A DNA stretch of 64,000 nt, from the NCBI GenBank assembly GCA_036927565.1, contig JAYESD010000008.1, positions 123,159,498-123,223,497 of the forward strand, written 5' to 3'. Positions 1 through 12,523 of this stretch are shown here, piece after piece; the stretch's first letter is position 1; every line of letters starts with the position of its first letter. The notes below the pieces were generated by a model. That model was given only the letters and a program-made list of their open reading frames with translations, did no database searches and had not been told where the DNA came from. The translations under genes and the position numbers were made by a program. Source of the DNA: Tuctoria greenei (taxonomy: Eukaryota > Streptophyta > Magnoliopsida > Poales > Poaceae).

Positions 1-1467
1 CATCAAACAAGTCAAAGGTGAATGTAGTTGCAATAACCCTTAGCTTGGTGCATATCTACTTGAAGTCTAGAAGTTGCAGAATGACTTCAACGTCCTAGAC
101 CTTTGCCATGTCCAACGTGTCAACAACACTGAAGATGATGATCTTTTGACGAAGGCTTCAATCGGGGCTCAGGCACAAGATGGAGTTTTTGTCAGGAGAT
201 TACTGGCACTTGTCGCTTGGCCCACCGAAATGAGTGATGGGGGCAAGACCAGCATTTCAAAGCATGGTCCTTAGAGGTCCGAGACTACATGAATGACAAC
301 ATCCTTCCTGAAGATGGTGCATCCGCTAAGCGAATTGTCAGATTGGCAAAAAGATACACGCTGGTAGAAGGAGATCTCTACGACGCGGTGCCAACGACAT
401 TCTAATGCAGTGCTTTCTCCACGAAGAAGGTTGCGATCTCCTCACAGAGATCCATGGTGGCGAGTGCGGGAACCATGCGTCATCCCGCATGCTGGTCGAT
501 AAGGCCATCTGGCATCGTTTTTACTAGCCTACATCACTCTAGGATGTAATCAAGTTGGTCAAGAAGTGTGAAGCATGCCAGTTCCACGCGAAGCAAATTC
601 ATACACCGGCACAGTCACTGCAAATGATTCCTCCCTCATGGCCATATGCTGTGTGGGGGATGGATATTTTGGGACCATTCCAAAAAGCTGTTGGAGGGTA
701 CCGGTTCTTATAGGTCGCCATTGACAAGTTAACAAAGTGGCCGGAAGCTACTCCAGTTGTGACAATCAGCAAGCAATCATCTATCATGTTCTTGAAATCT
801 ATTGTTTGCAGATTTGGAGTTTTGAACAGAGTCATCACTGACAACAGAACCCAATTCACATGTGCAGCTTCGAAAAGTATTGTGAAAACCTCGGCATAAC
901 AGTCAGCTATGCATCAATAGCTCATACGATAAGCAATGGCCAAGTTGAGAGAGAAAATGCAGAAATATTCAAGGGACCTAAGACACGCACTTATGAGCGC
1001 TTGAAGAAGCATGGTGCCAACTGGATAGAAGGGCTTTTGTCTGCACTGTGGGCAAGCTAGACAACACTCAGCTGGGTAACAGGAGAGACACCATTCTCCA
1101 TGGTATACAGAGTCGAAGTAACCCTTCCTCCGAAGATCACAATGGGTTCTCTCTGGGTCCGAACTTACGAAGAAGCCATGCAGGACCAGCTCCGGCGTGA
1201 ATACCTAGACCTCATCGACGAGGCAAGGTGCCAAGCAGCTGTCTGAAACACTACCACCAATGGTATGTGCGCAACCGATAGTTCGAAGAAGACAATCTGG
1301 TGCTGCGGTGAATACTTACTCGCGAACGGATGAACAAACTTTCCCCCAGCTGGGAAGGCCCCTTTCATGTCATCGAAGTTTAACATCCCGAATGCATCCC
1401 CTTGGCAGCAGAGGATGGGATACCACTTCCCAACCCCTGGAACATTGAGAACCTTCATATGTTCTAG
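1..1467 (+). pseudogene. gypsy pol remnant: RNase H end and integrase
   Basis: The translation shows the tail of RNase H or the connecting region, then an integrase zinc finger (histidines in EIHGGECGNH, paired cysteines in KKCEACQFH near 566-592), the catalytic core (first Asp in GMDILGPF near 660, second in ITDNRTQF near 838) and the third acidic residue in NGQVERENA near 943. Reading ends at WNIENL followed by a stop at 1465-1467, a normal end for this family. It is dead: stops near 404 and 526, and a frameshift at about 858-860. The enzyme would have inserted element cDNA into chromosomes. Confidence 0.8.
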
Positions 1468-2200
1468 ACTTAGTTACATAGAGGTGAATCTGTATTTATA
1501 TAAAATGTATTTTATAGAGTCTATGAACAGAGTCAGGTTGGTCCTAGATGAAAAGCACACTTAACTTCGTCCCGTACTTTAGGTCTGTCTTTACCTTCCC
1601 TTGGTTAGTACAAGATGAATAGCACACTTAACTTGGTCCTGTACTTTAAGTGTGTCCTTGTCTCCCCATTTATTCGGACCTATAATGAAATAAATTTATA
1701 TGCAAGCAAACTCTGTGTGTATTAATTTTGCGCATGCTCATTATTTTTCCCATTTCTACCTTCTTGTCATTAGTAACGTTGTGCAATCCACTTGAAATTT
1801 TAGTCCTAGAGATTCATGTGATATATAAGTTTTATTGGTAATCTTCTATTGGATCTTAGTATTGTTAGACGGTCTACTCGCCTGAAAACCAAAACCAATG
1901 AAAGGTCTAGAGTGCGCTATTGACTTAGCCTGGTACAGCAACTGAAGTACGCCACTCTACCTATTCTAGTGGGTCTTAGTAAGGTGGGTCCAAAAAGCAA
2001 ACAGATCTAAGGAAGTTGAATCAGTATACTTATGTTGTCACGATGAGTTTGTTATGATCTAAAATTCAAATAGGGATAATAAGCCGCAAATAATCTATAG
2101 GCAAGAATACGAATTTTACTGCTTTCTTGTGTCAAATGTGCAAAAAAGATATTTAATTGACGGGAATCTGCACGACGATGACGGATGTTGCTAGAGCACT
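1468..2200 (+). other. non-coding spacer of the Tat element
   Basis: No coding potential seen. It holds one imperfect 67-bp direct duplication: AGCACACTTAACTT at 1554 recurs at 1621, in each case followed by a variant of CGTACTTTA. The rest is AT-rich and leads into the repeat field. Confidence 0.6.
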
Positions 2201-2660
2201 AAGCTCCGACAACCCCCAAAGGGCCCGCTATCGACATTTTACGTGTTGACAGTGGGCACCGTCGAAGCACCTAAGCTCCGACAACCCCCAGGGGGCCTAC
2301 CGTCAACGTTTAGGCGTTGACAGTGGGCGCCATCAAAGAACCTAAGCTCCAACAACTCCTAGGGGGCCCACGTCGACGTTTTACGCATTGACAGTGGGCG
2401 TCTCGAAGCAATCAAGCTCCGACAACACCCATGGGCCCGCTGTCAATATTTTACACGTTGATAGTGGGCGACGTCGAAGCAAACAAGCTCCGACAACTCC
2501 CAGGGGGCCCGCCGTTGACATTTTACGTGTTGAAAATGGGCGCCGTCAAAGCACCTAAGCTCTGACAACTCCCAGGGGGCCTGCTGCCGATGTTTTACAC
2601 GTTGATAGTGGGCAACGTTGAAGCACCTAAGCTCTGAAAACTCCTAGGGGGCCTGCCAGT
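2201..2660 (+). repeat. 71-72 bp tandem repeat, about 6.5 copies
   Basis: Units begin at AAGCTCCGACAAC or variants at 2201, 2273, 2344, 2414, 2485, 2557 and 2629, giving steps of 72, 71, 70, 71, 72 and 72. Each has a core like CAGGGGGCCCGCCGTCGAC and a half like ACGTGTTGACAGTGGGCGCC. Tandem arrays between pol and the antisense ORF are common in Tat elements. No coding role is seen. Confidence 0.92.
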
Positions 2661-2909
2661 GATGTAACAAAGGGTCCTTGGATATTTCAGAAGCAAGCCT
2701 CTAATCTCAGAGCTATCATACTGGCTATGAGTTCAGAGCAATCATGTTTTTAAGACATTGTCAAATTCCTTATGGTAGATGCCCTCAATCAATTGAGCAC
2801 ATCTACCAGGCGGCCAACATGATAAAGGCAATGCATTTAGGCAAAAATGGAATTCAAAAGGATTTCATTCATTAAAAATTCGGAGGTTAACAAGATGAAG
2901 CTACAAAAG

Positions 2910-5900
2910 GAAAGTTCCTAGCTAGTGGAGTTTCTCACGAAGTATAAAGCAACCTTCAGGGATGCTTCCTGGACGCTAGCCTTGGTAGCTTCTTCATCCA
3001 TGGTGATGGGTCCTTCAACCAACAGAGCTAGAGACATTGAGGGATCCCGGCTTCGGAAGCACGTTCCTAGCCAGAGACATTCCTTCAGTCTCAAGGTGGT
3101 CAATGACCACGTCTCCCAGTGCATCCATCTTAGTGTCGGCGGAGTTCAGCGCCACCAAGGCCTTGTCCATCTCTCGCTCCGGGTCAGCCGGTCAGACCGA
3201 GCTAAATACCAAAGGCACCAGAGCTTTATTCGCTAGCCCGAGGAAGTCCTAGACCTGCTGTGAATCAATTTCTCTTGTGCTCCGGAGCTCCTCTAGTGAC
3301 CTCCTTGCAGACGAAAGCTCCAAAGAACCCTCCTTCGAGAAACACTCGACTTCTTTGGAGTGCTGTTGGATCCGTTCAGCCGGCAACCTCTCTTGGTCAG
3401 CGATTTGCTTCTCTCAGAGGTGTACGCGGTCTCGCCTTTCCGCAAGGTCCTTCTCCTTCGCCTTCACCTTGTTCTCCCTGGTAGAGACAAAATTCTCACT
3501 TTTGTTGACTCCTTCCCCTACAAGCCATACTTGGTGCTTCTCTTGTTTGCACCAGGACTTGAATTTTTCCACGCGGTCAGCCAAGTCCTGCTCGTCGCGT
3601 GCTAGCTTCTGAGAGGTTTTGTCCCGTCTCTTTTGGAGTTCATTCTCTTTATTATCCAACTCATCCCAGCATTTGAGGAGATGTTACCTCACAACGTTGA
3701 GACTCTTCGTGCGTCTTTCAGCCACTTCATTGGCCTTCTTGACGTGCTCGTAGATCTCTCGGTTCTTGTCATCGAGGGCTTTGATAGCATCCTCTCGTTC
3801 ATACAGCGCCTCATTCAGACGTGACATCGAGCCTTCTGAGCCTCCAACCACTCCCTTTGGTCCACTTGCGGAGACTGTGTCAACTTCATCTTGAAGTATA
3901 GCAGCTTGCACCGGCGCCTTAGGGTGCTATGATCCTCTTCCAGAGCCTTGCACTCAGACTCGAAGGGGAGTTGGACTTGGCAGAGGCTTGAGCAGGTATT
4001 GTCTATTGACATACCGAGGGGGATTGGTTTAGAACCTACCGAAGGTTCTTCCTCTAGCTCCTCCGAGTCTTCCGGAATGGTCACCAGAGCCCATGGCACG
4101 AGCATGGACTCCAACAGCTCGATATCAGCAGCACTAAGCTCCAATAGCTCATCCACCTCCGGCGCAGTAGTGGAAGGCCCCACAGTTGGACCTTATTTCT
4201 ACAACATATCAACGTCAGGTGCCGTCACCTCCGAAGCTGGTGCTGGAACTTTTGTCAGAGCATCAAATGTTTCTGTCATAGATGTCGGAACCTCCACAGC
4301 TAGCTTTAGGCAGTCGAAGCTTCCTTCAGCATTTCTTCCTCATGGTCCGACACAACCATAGGTTCTTTGGCTATCGGCATTGAAGTTGTCTTGACGACAG
4401 CCGGCGCCGGAGGTGCCGTGTCGTCCGCCAAAATCATAGGAGGAGCCAAAGAAGTAGTGGGGGCTTTAGCTTGTGCAGTCTATATGGCTACAGCATGTGT
4501 TGGAGCAACAGCTCCTCCTCTTGATACTCTGAAAAGAGAGGAACAAAGAGTTAAGGAAAGAGCAGAAAGCAAAAAACAAAACAGAAGTCCAAGAGTCGAT
4601 CATTGCATTGGCACGTTGCCGCTCTAGTCGGCACGGAGCTTCTTCATTGGACGACAAGAGCCAGAACCCACCATCGTTAGTGAGGCAAAGGCTCCAAACA
4701 TCATCTCGGAGGTCATGGCAGCCACTGGCGCTGCCTCAACTGGGATCTTCCTCGTCTGAGAAGGCACTCCATACCCAAGGCCCACCACTGGCACCGGGAC
4801 CGGAGTTGCCGTTGCTGGAGGCACAACAAGCACTGACTTAAGGCCTGGCTGAGGCGGAGGCACTACTTGCATCGAAGTAGATCCGACGTAGCTGCCATCA
4901 ATCCGCGTCAACTTCCTCTTCCGACTGGAGGTGTCAATAGGCCCATTGCCTTTGCCTGAACTTGAGTCACGCTTTTTCTGGCTCATATCTGCCTTGCTAC
5001 TAACAGATACAGGGTCGGACCCTTCATGTGGACTTGGGGCCAAAGCTCTGGGGATTACAATCCCCGCTGATGGAGTGCTCCATTGGCGCACCGTAAGACC
5101 TGTGTCGTCAAGCAGAGTCATCATCTTCTGCAGCTCTCTCCTGACCTCCAAAACTATGTTCAGAGGTAGGAACTCAGCCGGAGGTACGAGGTCATCCCTC
5201 GAAAAGCCCCGTTGTTCAGCTTCTGCAGATGGAGCTTCAATGCCTGCATGTCAAGATTGGTACCTCGGCCAACCTCAATCCGGAGGAAATCCGTTTCCCT
5301 AGAGAAAGACCAAGCCACGAACTCTCACTCCTTGAGAGGTGCCCAGTAGTTGGTCAGGAAGTTACCAAGGCCCATCAGAGACGTTAATCCTCCGTCCACC
5401 AGGTGCCGGATCCTTGTCAGCATGGGGTTGTACTTCTTAGAAAGCTTCGGGAGCTCCATCCAGGAGTCGGAATCCGACATCGAAAGCCCTTATAGCATCT
5501 CCAGCCAATCATGAGGGTTCACCCAGATCACAATCCAATCGGTCTTCCACGTCTCCCACTTCCAGGATCAAAAGGTGTTGATGTACTTGAATGCGGCATT
5601 TCTATGCTTTACAAAGTAGTAGAACCCTAGCAAGCAGTTACCTTTGCCTGTCGTATGGAGGGTGAACAAGGTTCGGAACAGAGAGATGCAGGGCATCACA
5701 ACCACCCATATCTCGCAGAAGTGGACAAAGATCACCACCAGCAAGATGAAGTGAGGTTCAAGGTGGTGCAGTTGGAGCCCGTATGACTCCAGCAGCATCA
5801 ACAAGCAGTTGGAAAATGGTGGAACCAGTCCAACCATGGTGTATGACGTGAAGTTAACAATGTCACTGGAAGACTCCTTGAACGGGAGCTTGCCGCAATG

Positions 5901-6210
5901 AATAGCATTGTTGAAGGAATCACTTGTCCAACTCATCCGCTTCTGAACTCCCAGCAACTCATGATCGCTCACGGCCATGCTGAGGGGGAAGTCCGAGTTC
6001 CATCACCGCAAAGTGGAGCAAAAGTGGGAGCGCAGGCAAGGGTTTAAGCGGAGAGCTCTTTGGCAGCATAGATCGATGCGTAAGAGTTCTTCCACTTTGC
6101 AGGGCCTCTTCCTTTATTAAGCCTCCACAATGCTTGGATGGAAACTGCATTTGGACTATAATCATGCTCCGCGAAGTTATCTCATCAATGACAAGGTGGT
6201 CTGGGTCCAC
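2910..6210 (-). pseudogene. antisense extra ORF of Tat element (putative gypsy-type transposon protein)
   Basis: Read on the minus strand from about 6210. The N-terminal third (5568-5978) has a motif series typical of the plant 'putative gypsy type transposon' domain (PF04195-like): VNFTSYTMVGLVPPFSN, then YGLQLHHLEPH, then IFVHFCEIW. Next comes a Trp-rich stretch (about 5300-5570), a Lys/Arg- and Ser-rich linker (4624-5151, with RKRKL), an acidic stretch (about 4030-4180) and coiled-coil-like charged segments (3414-3911). It is split by stops and frame changes; a short interruption near 4500-4620 might be an intron. The function of this protein is not known. Its orientation opposite to pol implies a separate promoter near the 3' LTR. 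Confidence 0.75.
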
Positions 6211-6479
6211 TTTGTTAAAAAAGTCACACCAGATGAACCGTTGTCATGATGAGAAGTTGGAAGCCCGAGGACGGTGGCGCGATAGGGCTACAAAGATTAC
6301 GCTGGGAACCGATACGGAAATCATATTGGGAACCGGCATCCTTCAATTTTTTGAGATCAGCACGTCGTATATCTCACCTACCAATTCAAGAAGGGTCATG
6401 TTTCCTAAAGGGAAGCATGAAGCAGCAATGCGGGAGAGATAATGGCCCCACTATGACATCAAAACCTCATAACCTCACT

Positions 6480-6500
6480 GGAGGTGGGCCCGGGGGCCAG
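6480..6500 (+). promoter_or_regulatory. polypurine tract of the Tat element
   Basis: A G-rich run (GGAGGTGGGCCCGGGGGCCAG) ends exactly where the LTR begins with TGTCGA. It would prime plus-strand DNA synthesis. It is purine-rich but interrupted by a few pyrimidines. Confidence 0.7.
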
Positions 6501-6587
6501 TGTCGATACTCTGCTTACCAGTTATCCCTTCATACCAAAAGGTGACACGTTGAGTTCCACCTTCTAGTATTGTGGACTTTCGGAGGC

Positions 6588-6872
6588 AACACGTATCCCG
6601 CAGTGCCGGACCTGCCTGCCTCCTTAGGGTGGCTCCGGTGCTGCCATGTGCCCTGCAGTGCCGGACCTGCCTCCCTTCATAGAGTGGCTCCGATGCTGCC
6701 ACGTATCCCGCAATTCTGGACCTTCGTCCCTCCATCGGGTGGCTTCGGTGCTACCACGTGTCCGGAGGCGCTGGACCTGCCTCCACCACAACGGAAGATC
6801 CGGTCCTACCACATGTCCAGTAGCTCTGGACCCGTCTCCCCGCAGAGGGAGGCTCCGAAGCTATCACATGTC
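6588..6872 (+). repeat. 55-bp tandem repeat inside the Tat LTR, five copies
   Basis: The motif C(C/T)GGACC recurs at 6606, 6661, 6716, 6771 and 6826, a constant step of 55. Each unit also carries a CCAYRTR block (CCATGTG, CCACGTA, CCACGTGT, CCACATGT, TCACATGT); the fourth block contains a perfect G-box CACGTG at 6755-6760. The field lies upstream of the TATA box, where retrotransposon enhancers sit. Confidence 0.9.
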
Positions 6873-7127
6873 ACACGACCGAAACTAAGTAGGCAACGGG
6901 AAGACAGTCGGATCTCTAACAGAGCAGACATAGGAGACATGGTTAATGTACCATTAATGCTATATTAGTAACGTGCAATTAGAGGACTATCAGGACCAGT
7001 AATGCTACTGTTAAGGTACGTTATAATGCTATTAACCACCCTTAACACGCATAGTTCATGTATAGGGCATTACAACCTGGGCCACCTGTCAAACCAGGGC
7101 GCACACTGTAGCAGCCAGTCCTTGGCA

Positions 7128-7135
7128 TATAAAAG
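7128..7135 (+). promoter_or_regulatory. TATA box of the Tat LTR
   Basis: TATAAAAG lies about 630 bp into the LTR, downstream of the 55-bp repeats and ahead of the presumed R region. Position and match fit an RNA polymerase II core promoter. Confidence 0.65.
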
Positions 7136-7358
7136 AGCTGCGCTGCATAGTAGAACTCATTCTAGTCCAAGCTCAACGAATCCCAAGTCATCAACACTCA
7201 TACAATACACAAACACCCCGTGGAGTAGGGTATTGCGCTCAGGCGTCCCGAACCATGTAAAATCTTCTGTGTTCACCCTTGTTCTTGATCTAATTACGAA
7301 CCTACGCGGACTAGTTCTTAGTAGTACCGGGGGAAGTGTCTTAGTCTACACTTCGACA

Positions 7359-7800
7359 ATCACAGTTGAGCTGTGATCCAACACATCAAGCAGGCAAGTA
7401 AGCACATGTGTTTTGATGACAAACCCATCCAACCGTTGCTCCATCTACTTCCCTGCTAAGTTGAAGAAAAGCCTCTCAGCTCCTTGTTTTCTCTTCCGTA
7501 GAACACAAAAATCGGTGCTCTCTCTATTCTTCGGTGAACCAGGCAGTGGAGCCAAGTTCCAACCCTCAGCCAATAGCAAAGAGAATTGCTAGCACCACTT
7601 CTAGATCACAGTGAAAACCTCTCTTGTTTCCATTCCTTATCAAGCAAGTAATATTCATTTATCTCTCGGTATGAATAGACTCTTCATGCTAGGGCTTGAG
7701 CTTAATTCTTTTTGTATGTGTAAAAAACCTCCAATTCAGTTTGAAAATATTTTCTAAACCTCATAGTGCACCGGCTTGAGCATGAAAATTAAGAAATAAT
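7359..7800. other. unassigned sequence after the Tat LTR
   Basis: No ORF, terminal repeat or family resemblance I can defend. It may be the degraded start of the LTR-like sequence that follows. Confidence 0.4.
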
Positions 7801-10440
7801 CAACTAGGCACAGTGATAGTCGAATTTTCCTCACCGCCATGGAAAACTCGTCGGTTAACTGTCGGATTTGATATTTCCAGCCATTCCACTCCTCTTTCAA
7901 CCCATTTTCATCTTGCCCATGATCCTAGGAACAATCCCGATCATTTTTCGGGCAGTTTGAGCAACAGGGCGGCAGCACCGGCATTGTCGGAACCCTAGTC
8001 GCCGCGGTTGGCGCCGCGCCATCTTTTCCGGCTCTCTCCGGCCCTAGCGGGCAGCACCATCATGCTCTGCAGCTGGAATTGTGGCTAGGCAGCAATTCTT
8101 GGGAAGGTTGGTGGACGGGTGAGGCGGGCCAACAAGCTCGCCGGAGGGAGTCAGCATGTGGCCCCTGAAAGATGCCTCTGGCCCAAGGGGGAAGAAGATT
8201 GGGTGGGTCCCCCATGTCAGCCTGTCCACCTCTCTCTCTGGATCGTGAGTGGAAAATAGATCTTATGTGGATGTGCGCATTATCCCGTGGCCCCCCATGT
8301 GACCCCATTCTGACTGGAGCAATTCAAACCGGTGGGCCCAGGTGCATTATTCAGATTTTTTCCTTTTGCAAATAATTTCTAGATTTCAATCAAAGTTCAA
8401 AAATCAATTTCTACTAGTAGACTTCCTCAAATAATTCCATATACATTCTGCTAGACTCATATTGATCCAAATTTTGCAGTGGTGCAATTTCTTGGACATG
8501 AAAGTCCTAGAACTTTCATAATTAATTCCTTTAAGATATTTTCTTGGGAAATTAATTACCACTCTTCTACTAAATTGAAAATTCACAATTTTGATCATAA
8601 CTCTCACTAAAATACACTTGATCTCCAGAAAGACATTCAAGTTCATTGGACTTCATTTACTGACCAAACAGTGTTTAAACCCTCAATGTCTATAAAAAAT
8701 TCAGAAATGTACAGGAACATTTTCAGAATTCCTTCCAAACATGTAAAATTAATTCCTCCCTATACAAATCTCCGAAAACTATGAAACAAATTTTGCTAGA
8801 ACCAGTGAAACCTTCTCTAACATGAGAATCCAGTTTTAGCCATGTTAAAGCTCTAGATTTGATACCAAAATTAAGAGAATTCATTTAATTGTTGGAATTT
8901 TAGAGACAACAAGCTTGTTTGAACATCTCCTATTCTTGGCCCAGATTATCCTCTTATAACCTACAATCCAATGTAGGAATACCAATGCTAATTAAAATCA
9001 TTTAGTAACAGAAACTATGTTTAGAACATGATTCATGTAGTTTCAATATTACTTATGCACATTATGCATTGTATATCATGTAGGACCGAAGTCGAGGAGA
9101 TCCCAGAGGTTTTGGACAGCATCCTAACTATGTATAACTTTGATACTGACTCGCAACTAGGCAAGCTCCGGTTTGCATTTAAGAACTCTTGCAAAGTTTG
9201 ATTTGTATCACTATGATGTCTATATTTTGAATTGCATTATGTCTAGGGTGATTGATACTCCGAATGCAGGACCCACAATCCCATGGAGTGTTTGGGTATA
9301 TGTATAGCTCGACGTGTAGAATCGCCATGCCAATGTTATATGGAATCCAGTAGAAGTAGAGTAGTTGGAATCTACTCGTGAGATAGTTACACCGTCACAT
9401 GGGATTTGTTTATGTTGAGAATGGCCTATGAATATGAATTTGAGACCAGACAGCGGTGTAGGGAGCAGCGAGACATGGTCTGCTGTGCATAGAGCTGTGT
9501 TTGTCGATTGAGGACCGATCTGTGTGCGGCCTGAGTGAGTAAGTTTTAACTGTACCGGATGCATACTGGCTATATGGGAACCAGGCAACCGATATAATTG
9601 GTTAACTTGGGTTTCGAGGCTTACCCTACCATTTTATAGGAGTGGGTTGAGGACATCAAGGTGTAAATCTGTCAGCGGGCACAAAGACTCTCTGCGCGGG
9701 GACCTCTTGCCCGTTACAGAAGGACCGGTTCAACGTTTGGGTTTCATTTCAAAGGTTGATGCAGACAACAGAGTATTGAAGTGCGATACACTCCACTTAC
9801 AAAATGGGTATATGTGACGTGTTATCCGGGTGTCTAATGATTGCAATAACAGTCCCTCGCGGTTATTTGAGCAGCGCTTGTTCACTGTATCATGACGTAG
9901 TAGATATTGAAGAAGCCAGAAGAATATGATGTATTGAATTATCATTTCTTGGCAACCATGTTTACTGTAGTTGCTGCTCACTAAAGTTACATTTCTGAAC
10001 CATTAACTTGCTGCTAATAAGATGAAAGTAAGAATACACTTGTAGGCGAGTCATTTATGCAATATCACAACATATGTTTATATGTACCCCTGCATGTAGA
10101 GTTTCATGCCTAGGTGCGTCAGTTAAGTCTTGTTGAGCATTCGTGCTTATAGTTGCTATATTATTAAGTTGCTTCAGGTGAAACATACGACAAAGGGCGA
10201 GTCATTTAAGTCTTGTTGAGCATTCGTGCTTACAGTTGCTATATTATTAAGTTGCTTCAGGTGGGACATACGACAAAGGGCCTGAGGATGAGGCGATGCC
10301 CCCGTTGGGGTATACTGCCCAGTGGGAGCCCTGCAAGCTGCTGCGATCTTTGTGTGTGCTGCTACTATGTAGCATCCCCGGGCTAGACAACTACACTTTT
10401 GCATAGCTAGGCTGAGAGTTTAGCTATGAGTATTATCTTC
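7800..10440 (+). mobile_element. degenerate Tekay-like LTR, + orientation
   Basis: Blocks match, in reverse orientation, the long LTRs at 19.4-23.1 and 25.9-28.9 kb. Examples: GGAGATCCCAGAGG near 9096 against CTGGGATCTCCTCGAG near 20790; the segment around CAGTCCCTCGCGGTTATT near 9850 against AATAACCGCGAGGGAC near 20017; CATGTAGAGTTTCATGCC near 10092 against GGCATGAAACTCTACATG near 15557. A GC-rich patch at 7960-8240 corresponds to the GC-rich patch at 21.6-21.9 kb. Ends are not sharp and no PBS or coding sequence follows, so it is a divergent subfamily or decayed copy. The short ORFs here are not convincing genes. Confidence 0.55.
10116..10281 (+). repeat. 83-bp tandem duplication
   Basis: A block starting TTAAGTCTTGTTGAGCATTC at 10123 recurs at 10206 with few changes, and both copies end ATACGACAAAGGGC. 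It is a local duplication inside the Tekay-like LTR. Confidence 0.85.
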
Positions 10441-11431
10441 ACTGTACATTAAGTATTGTAAAAGACTTTGACTTCACTTCTAGAAAATTAATGACATATG
10501 TAAGCAACAATTGTTAATCATATATCTATATGACTCTTGTTTGTAGTGTGACATCCAATGCCTCGGCTCCTAACTCTATGCAATAAAGCCCAAAACCGTT
10601 TTGATAGCTTTGTTGAGTAAACCAATATTGTGCATGTGAATGTCCAACATTCATCCTATTCATTAGCATAGATGATGTTACATTGTTTTGGCAAATCTAC
10701 GACCCAACAATCAAAATGACATAGGTGCAGATATTGGTAAATTGCATCAAGTACTCAACTTTTACAAGAGAAGTTATTCTATCATAACAAAACATCCACC
10801 ATATCAAATGCATGAAAAGAATAGTAATACGAGAAAGTAAACATCAAAGGCATATGATCGTGTCACATTGTGAATAGTATGGCCTTTTAGAATCATAATG
10901 ATCTCCATTGACACAGTTCCATCTTGATCTACACTGCCCATGCCCTCCTTCTTGTGGTGATCACCATCGCCACCATGCTTAAATACATCTCAATGAACAT
11001 AAAAGAAGTTAATACAACTAATAGCCATCAAATAAATTACATGAGAGATCAAACATCAAAGGTCGACACGCAGGTTGTTATACAATTATGTGACATCCTA
11101 AACCTAGTGGTGTTAAATTTGCAACACGCATGGTACACGAATATTACACACAGATCATCACATCACATTAAGGCCATACCATTCACATCATTTCTATTGT
11201 GGAACAACTCTGTGATATAACCATAGCAGTGAATGGAATTACATAGAGCGCATCTATGAAATCACTATGAAAATCCCATCGGATTGATCAAATCAACCCA
11301 AATCTGAGCCATTAAGAATGCCTCGATTTTCAATGTCACTGGTTATCCAGGAGAAGATCGCAACCCATGACCGTGTTCTGTTGGCTCAATCTATTAGCTA
11401 TGTACACGATTAGTCCCAATTCCAGCCAGTA
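10441..11431 (-). other. non-coding internal sequence, left of the CACTA insertion
   Basis: AT-rich with no retroelement motif. It is probably part of the minus-strand non-autonomous element whose LTR lies at 13,666-14,843, because the CACTA element interrupts the sequence between them. The reading frame at 10,924-11,220 has no family resemblance and looks fortuitous. Confidence 0.4.
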
Positions 11432-12523
11432 CACTACAAGAATGCTTGTGATTTGATACGGTTGTAGCCGTCGCAAATAAAAATAATACTGTCGTATAAG
11501 CTATTTGTGATGGTTTTCCTTATTTTCGTCAGTTTTTGATTGTCGCCAAAGTTTTGTCGTAAATAAGATTGTTTGCGATGGTCACCATCGCAAATCCATT
11601 AATTTGCAACAGCAGCGCGACCGTCGCAAATAAGGGCCTGGGCTCGGCAGATGGGTTGGCCCTGTTTATTTGCGACGACTGTCAAGACCGTCACAAATTA
11701 AGGCCTTATTTGCGACGGTGATCCATAGCTGTCACAAATTATTATGGTTAATGTGCTATGGCAAGAGCAACAGTCGCAAATTATAGATGTCTTATTTGCG
11801 ACGGTACTGTATAAAAACCATTGCAAATAAGGTTTTTCATTTTCTTAAAAACAGAAAATGTTGCCCGACTCGATTCCAGAAACACAGAATTTACATATAA
11901 CATATATATGCACACAATGACATCACATATAGCATCCATACAACGCAACCAACATATACATAGCACAACATGCTTGCATCACATCACAATGTCACGAACA
12001 AGAGGGCTATACACTAGCCCTTCTACTACCTCCAGAGCCATAAACATCATTGTCGCGCGTCACTCAAGGCGTTGGTAGCGATAGCGACGGAGTTTGAGCC
12101 TCCGTCACTGATCCATGCAATAAATGTAAGTAGTTAGACATGTTTATTAGTTTGCAACTTCGTTTTTTGACTAGAATTGATTAAATAAGATAGATATGAT
12201 CATATTTAGCTTAATTTAGCTAAGTTGAGTAAGATTTGGCTATGTTATATGTATTAAAACTAGAATATCTAAGTCCACGCGCGGGAGCTTGCCGTCGTCA
12301 TCGTTGCTTTTTTCCTTCGTGCCCATCTCGACGAATGCATTACCAATAAATAGGCTATCCCAGGCCAGGTCGGGCCGAAGCCCATTTTATTACATATAAC
12401 ACTCAATCAATCAAAAATATAATTAAACAATAATTGTTTAAATTACTAAACTAAATTAATATGCATTACTCATAAAAAATTTAAAAAATAATTGACAAAC
12501 TTAATCTCAATTAATAAACAATT

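Larger units (their letters stand above)
1..7358 (+). mobile_element. Tat-type Ty3/gypsy retrotransposon, 3' half (RIRE2/Grande-like)
   Basis: The order on the + strand is an integrase remnant, a non-coding spacer with tandem repeats, a long ORF on the opposite strand, a purine tract and one LTR. An extra antisense ORF between pol and the 3' LTR is the hallmark of grass Tat elements such as RIRE2 and Grande. The 5' LTR, gag, protease and most of reverse transcriptase lie before the window, so neither target duplication nor LTR pair can be tested. All coding parts carry stops or frameshifts. Lineage rests on architecture and on recognisable residues, not on a phylogeny. Confidence 0.85.
6501..7358 (+). 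mobile_element. 3' LTR of the Tat element, 858 bp
   Basis: The LTR starts TGTCGA and ends TCGACA, a perfect 6-bp inverted terminal repeat, and follows a purine tract. It holds a 55-bp repeat field in U3 and a TATA box at 7128-7135 (TATAAAAG), which places the transcription start at roughly 7160. The 5 bp after it are ATCAC; the partner target copy lies outside the window. Confidence 0.85.

Noticed and set aside
6570..6968. Overlapping ORFs in several frames on both strands of the Tat LTR
   Set aside because: They come from the 55-bp GC-rich tandem repeat; the same peptide motif recurs in shifting frames because 55 is not a multiple of 3.
10924..11220. 98-residue ORF with a hydrophobic start
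   Set aside because: AT-rich, no family resemblance, embedded in non-coding retroelement sequence.
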